Positions 58,901 through 64,000 of a stretch of DNA of 64,000 nt are shown here, one piece after another. Position numbers and translations under genes: made by a program. Position 1 is the stretch's first letter. Each line of letters begins with the position of its first letter. The notes under the pieces were generated by a model. The model was not told where the DNA came from and searched no databases. It saw nothing but the letters and a program-made list of their open reading frames with translations. The stretch comes from Bifidobacterium sp. ESL0690 (GTDB taxonomy: Bacteria; Actinomycetota; Actinomycetes; Actinomycetales; Bifidobacteriaceae). The DNA lies in contig NZ_CP113939.1 of assembly GCF_029392315.1 (NCBI RefSeq), positions 1,550,001 to 1,614,000 of the forward strand. The letters are read 5' to 3'.

Positions 58901-59049
58901 GGAGCCGCGATCTCATTCGGCCATTGCGCATGCTCAAGAGCATAATGCATCAGCCGCCTTTGCCACTGATACGGTTGGCGACCATCATGAACAGCAGAGA
59001 CAAATCGGTCAAATCGCTCATCAACATAAGTTTGGATATCAGAATTCAT
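55999..59049 (-). CDS. cas3: CRISPR-associated helicase-nuclease Cas3, type I-G form with C-terminal HD domain
   Basis: 1016 residues. Unlike most Cas3 proteins the helicase comes first: Walker A APTGAGKT (residues 49-56), DEAH at 232-235 (VLILDEAHLN), motif III TTATP, motif VI QRAGRVNRRG. The nuclease HD motif lies near the C-terminus, His848-Asp849 in GRHHDDGKKDWRFQRLL, with a further conserved His in SHFRS and in GTSHGHGRS. This order is typical of type I-G/I-U. It degrades DNA marked by the Cascade-like complex. GGAGGT precedes the ATG, which overlaps the csb2 stop (ATGA). All key residues are present, so the enzyme appears functional. Confidence 0.93.
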   Translation of the reverse strand: MNSDIQTYVDERFDRFVSAVHDGRQPYQWQRRLMHYALEHAQWPNEIAAPTGAGKTMVMDIHVFLNALAGLCETEHAKDDADAELRQLVDMNIAHIPRRLVMTVNRRSLVDDQYEEAVRLASLLEDEQARAKSPILSEVAEGLIRRAGMVRDIHGNRQPAVSSPCRVTRLRGGEAADNVKNEWRYYPTQCQILCATPDMFGSRLLFRGYGISKAARPVEAGLFAYDTVLILDEAHLNRQLAQTATDVLRLEVLQKSKVAECVFPLQVVRTTATPVDKHAVESVKVDVEDFQKDSYLRRKLTCSKPVHLDKVECSDKEYAEHIARRCVELFDAHGGVVGCIVNTVDTAGKVADVLAQLLRKSRQYDAHSVKDAIRCFVGPMRAYDKNQLQDQGVFSAFCGNAEQDSALRFVIGTQTLEVGIDADFSALVTELAPGSSLVQRAGRVNRRGLRETGPIIVVVREGEKKRKGVYRPEDLDLALAWLRSLGLNSGSDIDLKVWNNVEYPAPIPDLDRMALQRLEIWDVENLSSTDERLAAEHESHARSPADINLWLRDDLSPETAPDIGVVVRDLPQDGAGAAQLVSLAPPVAEESFPIRSYGQLKDIGAVYTKSGERGEKDKDFGPLLIYRPSAEGKPLVWDCKTSLDKLVQPGDTLVVNTSVPLFNENIHVLDCSGGKANQTESDVYNQCQDSGWMLKGRLSDNGDGPYRILDNLDKKRAAIDSADTESDNDDSVMPTIQQIADELGNVFARKIFGSSCDSKTKIVVYPAIRTEAESHDQHDEIWMAIEPLANLDEHELQEIRIDGTDRMVYLNTSDGHQPCVERRASDLMKLLGFDESLCNEVADAGRHHDDGKKDWRFQRLLHYRFGEAKSYEDSTYLAKSHFRSVTWEQQKRNELNLAGWRHEQRSAAEYWASSDQTDNEYDTRLVTRLIGTSHGHGRSAFVASAGTVFPESVKEKDIRLNPSLKLDSVVESAQKLFDTGVWQTIVHQTDWKYGFWGVSYLEAILRASDITVSKEG

Positions 59050-60758
59050 AGGCGCTTACCTCCACCCACAATATCGTCAGCCAACCGCTCCGGGTAATCG
59101 ACGGGTATCAGTAATCCGCCACCCAGATGTCGGCTCTGCCCGATTGCCACGATTTCCCTTTCAGTCTTCAAATCCAAATGCAACGAGGCCATCGCGCCGA
59201 GCAATGGCGCTGATGAATCAGTCCTATGCGCGTAATCGCCCATTTGCGTTCTTGCGACGGTCCACGCTTTGGAAACCTGCACAGGAGAGTCAGCGGCCAG
59301 AACCGCGTTGACGAAACCCCAATATTCCTCTTCTTTCGAAGAAAAAGAATCTAGCTGGAAAGTGTCTCTCCATACATGGCCCACGGCCAAAGCTATATCT
59401 TCACGGGCTCTCCAACGTCGGGTTGGGTCCGCATTGGGAATGGGTCTGGTTTCCCGCAAACAGAAGGGTGAGGGCGACCACAAACGCCTGAAATGCGGAC
59501 GAACCGGTTCCCAGAACTGGGATAGATCGATATCCGTCACGGCCTTACCCAAGCGTAATGTCTCAAAATGCTTGGAGTAGTACAGTCGGCGACCGCGCAG
59601 CGACTCGCATAACGAAACAATCGTACTGATATCACTTCCAGCAGCGTCCCGCGGCACCATGACCAGGAATCCAGGCAAGCCCATTTGCTGCGACACATCT
59701 GGGTCGATTGGCAAATCTCCATCGCACAATATCTGAATGGCGACGTTATTGGCCGGTCGTTCGATGCCTGGGTCATATTTTCCCGTCAGAACTGGGGTCA
59801 CGCCGAATCCACCCAATCGCACCAGAAGACGATGCAATGCTACGCACCAAGCCACATACTGTGATTCACGTGGCCTCCACTGGTCTTTCTTCTCGTCCAA
59901 GACGTCAACCGGAATAAAAATCCCGATGGACCATGGAGCGCGAAGCTTGGACGAATCGTCTTCGGTATCAGAACGTAGATATCCAACATTGCGCACGTGC
60001 TGTGTCAGCGTATTGGAGACCACCGTCTTCTCATTTTCCGAAAAGGCGACTTTTCGTGCCTTCTGATGAGGATTTACCTTTGCGTACGCATCTTCCAACT
60101 CACGCAGATGTCCTTCTTCGGGAATCTGGAATTCCTCATTCAAGGACGCATGCCTCAACGACAGCGGTTGCTTATCGAGTATCAACGATCCGGATAGAGG
60201 ATACTTCTCTTCCTTCATCTCACGGGCATGGAGCACAACAGGAGAACAAGCCTCCCCCAGATAAGGCACTTCCCAACACAATGCCGAAATCGTGTCACAG
60301 ACCTGTTTGTCAGGGGCCGTTGACCATTGCCAAACCAAGTTACCATCGATATCGTCGTACGCCGTGGCAATACCCACCCTTGACTCCTTGAGGCTTTGGA
60401 CATCATGGAGCCCATCGACTTTTTCGATTGTTTTGGCACTCTGCCCCTTATCCCAATATCCCTTGTCCCTGTATGCGATGACATCTCTGTTCCGACGACT
60501 GTTGCGACGCATTTTACCAGGCAGATGAATTGCGTCAGGTGGATTCTGTTCAAACCATTGAAAGACAGCGGCAATGTCTCTCTCGAAAAAATGTCGTTCG
60601 TTCTCCGATGAAGCAGCATGGAATCCGAATACGGTGTGCGCCACTGAAACCAGGGCTTTGTATAGACGTTCCGGCGATGGATACGCCTCGGGCTGACCGG
60701 CATCATCCGATCCCTGATAGGTATCCATCAGAAAATGCGCGGAAATGACAAATGGCAT
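59046..60758 (-). CDS. csb2: Type I-G CRISPR-associated protein Csb2 (Cas5-Cas6 fusion type)
   Basis: 570 residues from ATG 60758 (MPFVISAHFLMDTYQG); a GTG at 60770 overlapping the csb1 stop would add four residues. Csb2 (GSU0054 family) combines a Cas5-like part, which caps the crRNA 5' handle, and a Cas6-like part, which cuts the repeat RNA. Seen here: PSPERLYKALVSVAHTVFGF near the N-terminus (typical PxRxxxALVAA-like motif), LPGKMRRNSRRNRDVIAYRDK, and a Gly-rich C-terminus RHLGGGLLIPVD like Cas6 G-loops. It is coupled to cas3 by a 4-bp overlap. Confidence 0.88.
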   Translation of the reverse strand: MPFVISAHFLMDTYQGSDDAGQPEAYPSPERLYKALVSVAHTVFGFHAASSENERHFFERDIAAVFQWFEQNPPDAIHLPGKMRRNSRRNRDVIAYRDKGYWDKGQSAKTIEKVDGLHDVQSLKESRVGIATAYDDIDGNLVWQWSTAPDKQVCDTISALCWEVPYLGEACSPVVLHAREMKEEKYPLSGSLILDKQPLSLRHASLNEEFQIPEEGHLRELEDAYAKVNPHQKARKVAFSENEKTVVSNTLTQHVRNVGYLRSDTEDDSSKLRAPWSIGIFIPVDVLDEKKDQWRPRESQYVAWCVALHRLLVRLGGFGVTPVLTGKYDPGIERPANNVAIQILCDGDLPIDPDVSQQMGLPGFLVMVPRDAAGSDISTIVSLCESLRGRRLYYSKHFETLRLGKAVTDIDLSQFWEPVRPHFRRLWSPSPFCLRETRPIPNADPTRRWRAREDIALAVGHVWRDTFQLDSFSSKEEEYWGFVNAVLAADSPVQVSKAWTVARTQMGDYAHRTDSSAPLLGAMASLHLDLKTEREIVAIGQSRHLGGGLLIPVDYPERLADDIVGGGKRL

Positions 60759-60769
60759 CTCAGCACCCA

Positions 60770-61978
60770 CTAATCATTATCAGAGTCTTTATCCGAAGCA
60801 CGGTTCGGAACCAACTCATTACCGTCCACATTCAGAATCTGCCCGTTCCAGTCAACTTTCGCTTTTTCGTGGGCCTGCTGGTAAGCCTGTTCCAACAGCT
60901 CATCAGCATGTTGAAGACTCAACATCTCCAGCTCTTCCTGCTCGCCAAAACGCTTATCCAAAATCGTCACAGGTTTTGCTGACTCACGAAGAATGCAGTT
61001 GGCGCGTAAATTCAATTCGGTGTTGCTACCAGCCATGGCGTCAAGCAGCATGGCCGCAAGTAGCGCGCGAATTGCCTCATCACCTTCCTTACCTGCGCCG
61101 AAACTCATCGAGCGCAAGGTACTAAAACTCAGCACATGAGTTCGAATGATGTTACTGACCGCGATACCGTCAAGAGAACTGCTTCTCCCGGCTGTTGGAG
61201 GAATTGCTCCAAGGCCGATTGTTGAGCCATTACCATCTTTTGTGAATTTTTTACTTGTTTTATCGGTCAAATCATCATGTATTTTATTCTCAATCTGTTG
61301 CGCCTCATCCTTATTGAACTTCATGCTTGCCGCCATCGGATCCACACGAGCACCAGCACGATACACAGGTTTCCCATCTTCTTGGTTGGCCAACACCCCG
61401 ATAATCTCTCCATTGAACGATGAGGCAATGCGAAGCTGGTTTTTGTTACGCGTCGAATCCCAAGCACCCATAGCTACCGTGATGGGAGACAAATCGAAAA
61501 TTGCACGCATATCCGCAAGAGTGGAGTTTCTGGCCTTGATGTACTCCGGCAACTGCGAAGTGGGAGTGCCATCAACCGAACCGATTCTGATGTGCGCGTC
61601 AAAAGCACGATGCGGTAGATCAACGTCCAGATAACGCTCCGGCTGGATTGTTCCGGTACCATCATCGCTTTGATAAGTGACCTGAATTCTCGGCATATTC
61701 GCAAATACCGGATGCCCGTCTTTAATGGCCTTGGAAATATAATCCTCAAGACGATTGTTTTGGGAAGTTCGGGAATCAATTAGCACCGTTTTCTTGGCTT
61801 GCCCGTCTATGAACCTGTCTTCGAACACATATGTCGATGAGGTTCCATCCAAATACTTTGCCGGCGCAACGATACCTTCAGTGCCAGCGGCAGGTTCCAG
61901 CATCGTCTTTTCGGATAATGTACTTGGCCCACCAATCTTGGCTGCGGCATTGAGATCATCCAGGCTGAGTTCACGCAT
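60770..61978 (-). CDS. csb1: Type I-G CRISPR-associated protein Csb1 (Cas7-like)
   Basis: 402 residues. Csb1 (GSU0053 family) forms the crRNA-coating backbone of the type I-G complex. Diagnostic: an N-terminal RYLDVDLPHRAFDAHIRIGS, the hallmark MGAWDSTRNKNQLRIASSFNGEIIGVL, and the Gly-rich SFGAGKEGDEAIRALLAAMLLDAM. GAGAGGA lies about 9 nt before the ATG. First full-size gene of the operon; a 47-codon ORF precedes it by 29 bp. Acidic tail ASDKDSDND. Intact. Confidence 0.9.
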   Translation of the reverse strand: MRELSLDDLNAAAKIGGPSTLSEKTMLEPAAGTEGIVAPAKYLDGTSSTYVFEDRFIDGQAKKTVLIDSRTSQNNRLEDYISKAIKDGHPVFANMPRIQVTYQSDDGTGTIQPERYLDVDLPHRAFDAHIRIGSVDGTPTSQLPEYIKARNSTLADMRAIFDLSPITVAMGAWDSTRNKNQLRIASSFNGEIIGVLANQEDGKPVYRAGARVDPMAASMKFNKDEAQQIENKIHDDLTDKTSKKFTKDGNGSTIGLGAIPPTAGRSSSLDGIAVSNIIRTHVLSFSTLRSMSFGAGKEGDEAIRALLAAMLLDAMAGSNTELNLRANCILRESAKPVTILDKRFGEQEELEMLSLQHADELLEQAYQQAHEKAKVDWNGQILNVDGNELVPNRASDKDSDND

Positions 61979-62007
61979 CTATGCATTCCTCTCATTGTTG
62001 TTTAACA

Positions 62008-62151
62008 TCATTGCTGGTTGTGAAACACGTTACTATTCTTGTCGTACATCAAAAGCTGGGAGTTGGGGTAATGGGCCAAGCCCCGGTTATAAACCAAATA
62101 TTTAGGCCCATAACCCTCCTCTTCAGCTTCGCTCAATTGTTGAATCAGCAT
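62008..62151 (-). CDS. Unannotated 47-residue ORF at the head of the cas operon
   Basis: Begins MLIQQLSEAEEEGYGPKYLV and ends NSNVFHNQQ, stop at 62008-62010. GAGGTG lies 6 nt before ATG 62151, an ideal site; an in-frame ATG at 62178 would add nine residues but has none. It ends 29 bp before csb1 on the same strand. Composition is protein-like: an acidic amphipathic N-terminal stretch followed by hydrophobic/aromatic strands (YLVY, LLMY). I recognise no family. It could be a small effector subunit, a regulatory leader peptide or an anti-CRISPR-like protein; none of these is shown. Confidence 0.55.
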   Translation of the reverse strand: MLIQQLSEAEEEGYGPKYLVYNRGLAHYPNSQLLMYDKNSNVFHNQQ

Positions 62152-62460
62152 GCTAATCACCTCGTTGTTATCGCACATAGCTACATGTCATAATCTAGCA
62201 AGTATGTAGGAACAATTACACATCAGAATCAATAACCTGACTTCAAAAGATATACACAGACTTTTATCAATATTTTCCCTCAACATCACTTATTACATTA
62301 AACGTTTGATATATTACAGACGATTAATTGTGGACTTGTCCAAATATCGACTCAGACACTGCTGCTATTGGTGTTTGGGCACCAAAACTAGTAGAGTGTC
62401 ATAGGGACATAAAACTGAGATTTTCGTCACACCACGAAGCAGGTCAAGAGGAGCAACGCC
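62152..62460. other. Divergent promoter region, cas operon and DsbA-like gene
   Basis: About 309 bp, AT-rich (many TATT/ATTA runs at 62220-62340). It must carry the leftward cas promoter and the rightward promoter. No cas1, cas2 or cas4 sequence is found here on either strand. Confidence 0.45.
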
Positions 62461-63564
62461 ATGGCAACAGGCAATGGTCAAGTCAATGACGGTCAGAAGC
62501 CTGGAACGACAAAAACGAATACGAAAAACATGGACAAGAACGTCAAAACACCCGCAAATAAAGCAAACAAAACAAGCGAGAAAACCAAGGCATCCGCTCT
62601 CAAGGCAAGCAAGAGCCAGAAGCAGACGCAAAGTCGAACGCAAGCGGAAGTAACACAAGCCGTAGAATCAGCGCAAATGGAAGAAGCCGTAGAGGAGGAA
62701 GAAGCCCTCGAAACCCACGACAAAATCCAGCAACGCCACGTCATCATCGTCTGCAGCATCCTCGCTGCAATCCTGGCTGTCGTCATCGTCGTCGCGGGCT
62801 GCTATGCCTACTGGGATCACAAACATGGCGAGGAACACAACTACCAGCAGCTCCAGCAACTCCCCCAGAAACCGACAGGCATGACGAAGCAGGGCGGCCT
62901 CCCCGCGTTCAAAGCCAGCGATTACAACCCCAAGGCCCCCAGCGTCGATCTCTATGTCGACTTCTTCTGCCCGGGCTGCTCAACCGTCGAACGAGGCCTT
63001 TCCGATTCACTGCAGAAAATGCAGCAGGCCAAGCAGATCAACCTCTATATTCACCCCGTCAATTTCCTAGATTCCAAGACGAAGAACCACTATTCAACAC
63101 GTTCGGCCAGCGCATTCGCCTACGTCTCCTCCCACGAGCCCGACAAGCTGCTCGCTTTTTCGACGGCACTTTTCAGCAAGGATTACCAGCCGAACAAAGG
63201 CAATAACCGCGAGGTCAGCGATCAGGAAATCGTCAAGCAGGCACTCAAGGCCGGAGTCAGCAAAGATGTCGCTGAAAGCTCGACGAAAGGCACCTACAAC
63301 GACTACGTCAACAAGGCCACGAAATACACGCTGCGCCGTAAGGAGCTCTACGTCCACATGCAGGACGAGTTCCGTTTTTCCACCCCGACCATCTGCATCA
63401 ACGGCGAGATGTGGCATTATCGCAAGCTTCACACACTCCAGGATATTCCCCCAACATTTATCCATTCGGTGGGTCTGCAACGCTCACAGGTTGGTGATCC
63501 GGAGGTTACGCCGTCCATAGGCCCGGATGGCAAGGCGCTGCCAATACAGCAGAAATATCTGTGA
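62461..63564 (+). CDS. Membrane-anchored DsbA/thioredoxin-like protein
   Basis: 367 residues. A 95-residue cytoplasmic N-terminus, very rich in Lys/Thr/Gln (KTNTKNMDKNVKTPANKANK) and then Glu (MEEAVEEEEALE), is followed by one membrane segment (VIIVCSILAAILAVVIVVAGCYAYW) and an outward thioredoxin fold: VDLYVDFFCPGCSTVERGL with the CPGC redox motif and STPTICINGEMW with the cis-Pro loop (TPT). This is the actinobacterial DsbA-like (thioredoxin_4) layout, probably introducing or shuffling disulfides in exported proteins. AGAGGAG lies 9 nt before the ATG. Confidence 0.9.
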   Translation: MATGNGQVNDGQKPGTTKTNTKNMDKNVKTPANKANKTSEKTKASALKASKSQKQTQSRTQAEVTQAVESAQMEEAVEEEEALETHDKIQQRHVIIVCSILAAILAVVIVVAGCYAYWDHKHGEEHNYQQLQQLPQKPTGMTKQGGLPAFKASDYNPKAPSVDLYVDFFCPGCSTVERGLSDSLQKMQQAKQINLYIHPVNFLDSKTKNHYSTRSASAFAYVSSHEPDKLLAFSTALFSKDYQPNKGNNREVSDQEIVKQALKAGVSKDVAESSTKGTYNDYVNKATKYTLRRKELYVHMQDEFRFSTPTICINGEMWHYRKLHTLQDIPPTFIHSVGLQRSQVGDPEVTPSIGPDGKALPIQQKYL

Positions 63565-63580
63565 TGAACTGGTTACGAAA

Positions 63581-63622
63581 TTCTATTGTGCCATTTCTCA
63601 ATCACGCAATGGCACAATAGAA
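63581..63622 (+). terminator. First hairpin after the DsbA-like gene
   Basis: TTCTATTGTGCCA pairs perfectly with TGGCACAATAGAA (13 bp), 16-nt loop, followed by AACC rather than a T-run. It may stabilise the mRNA end ahead of the true terminator. Confidence 0.6.
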
Positions 63623-63628
63623 AACCAC

Positions 63629-63669
63629 AGGTTCCGCCACAACAATGAAGTTGCAGCGGAACCTTTTTA
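63629..63669 (+). terminator. Rho-independent terminator after the DsbA-like gene
   Basis: AGGTTCCGC (63629-63637) pairs with GCGGAACCT (63656-63664), followed by TTTTA. Usable also for the convergent TraX-type gene. Confidence 0.85.
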
Positions 63670-63721
63670 TATCTCATTTCCCGATAAATAATTTCTTGTC
63701 AAATCTGTTAAACAGGACCAT

Positions 63722-64000
63722 TCAAACAAGGCTCGCAAGCACGTAGAGCGCAGCGATATGGGCGGGATAGAAGATATAGAAGAAGTATTTGTCGCCACGT
63801 CCTTTCGCACCGTTGTAAAGCAGAATCGGGATGATGGCGAAGATCATCATCCATTGCGTCTGCCCGGTCAAGGCGTATAGCACCGCGACCACAGCAATCG
63901 CAACGCTCTGCCACACAAGGCTGTGACGCACGTTGCGCAAGGCGTACATTACCGGGATGAGCAGCACCATGACGGTGTTTTCGGCAAGCAGGATCGCGGG
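63722..64000 (-). CDS. TraX-family membrane protein, C-terminal part (runs off the window)
   Basis: The last 92 residues are present. Three hydrophobic segments and the family ending LLYNGAKGRGDKYFFYIFYPAHIAALYVLASL match TraX proteins (first known as pilin acetylases; acyltransferase_3-like fold). In bifidobacteria such genes are chromosomal, and the acylated target is unknown. The frame is open to the window edge, so the start lies beyond 64000. Confidence 0.82.
   Translation of the reverse strand, partial: PAILLAENTVMVLLIPVMYALRNVRHSLVWQSVAIAVVAVLYALTGQTQWMMIFAIIPILLYNGAKGRGDKYFFYIFYPAHIAALYVLASLV

Noticed and set aside
52000..62500. Prophage or integrative element carrying the CRISPR locus
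   Set aside because: No integrase, transposase, phage structural gene or attachment-site duplication was seen; the neighbours (luxS, DsbA-like gene) are ordinary chromosomal genes.

Overview
The window looks like a chromosomal segment of a Bifidobacterium or close relative (Bifidobacteriaceae). The evidence is GC-rich actinobacterial codon use, a full-length single-chain PurL together with a formate-dependent PurT, a dnaG-dgt pair, and a raffinose-type alpha-galactosidase/ABC operon ending in its own LacI regulator. The species cannot be named from the sequence. No rRNA, insertion sequence or prophage was seen; there is one tRNA.

Layout. 0-6 kb: leftward alpha-galactoside operon (GH36 alpha-galactosidase, lipoprotein binding protein, two permeases, LacI regulator) with a paired 16-bp inverted operator candidate at its promoter. 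6-8.4 kb: formate/nitrite-family channel and a PLP aldolase. 8.5-9.9 kb: a glycosyltransferase. 10-20.6 kb: rightward purine genes purT, purC, purL, purF, purM, purD; purE and purK lie leftward at 28.6-30.2 kb. 20.8-27.7 kb: envelope genes (LTA-synthase-like phosphoglycerol transferase, membrane esterase, MprF-like protein). 27.9-32.5 kb: Fur regulator, YhbY, glycerol dehydrogenase, tRNA-Arg(TCT). 32.5-37.5 kb: a two-component system convergent with an ABC exporter. 37.7-44.1 kb: AlbA/Schlafen-type ATP-binding regulator, ArsB/NhaD-type permease, dnaG, dgt. 44.4-48.7 kb: a tightly overlapping operon of ADP-ribosylglycohydrolase, PfkB kinase, NCS1 permease and nicotinamidase-like hydrolase behind a dyad operator. 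49-52.2 kb: alr, a GNAT acetyltransferase, luxS.

52.2-62.2 kb is the most unusual part: a type I-G (formerly I-U) CRISPR-Cas locus. The effector genes csb1, csb2, cas3 and csb3 look intact and are translationally coupled, but no cas1, cas2 or cas4 is present. The 32-unit array is so eroded that I found no two identical repeats. It contains a diverged internal duplication of at least two repeat-spacer units and deletion-truncated units. Immediately after csb3 a coupled start codon with a strong Shine-Dalgarno opens only 14 codons, as if the next gene (expected adaptation module) had been deleted. Ahead of csb1 sits an unannotated 47-codon ORF with a good ribosome binding site, probably the true first gene of the operon.

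62.4-64 kb: a membrane-anchored DsbA-like thiol protein and the C-terminal end of a TraX-family membrane protein that runs off the window.

A theme across the window is hydrophilic low-complexity inserts or tails in otherwise conserved proteins (glycosyltransferase, PurF, MprF-like, response regulator, AlbA-like, DnaG, PfkB). A second theme is clustered palindromic intergenic elements (8.4 kb and 30.4 kb).
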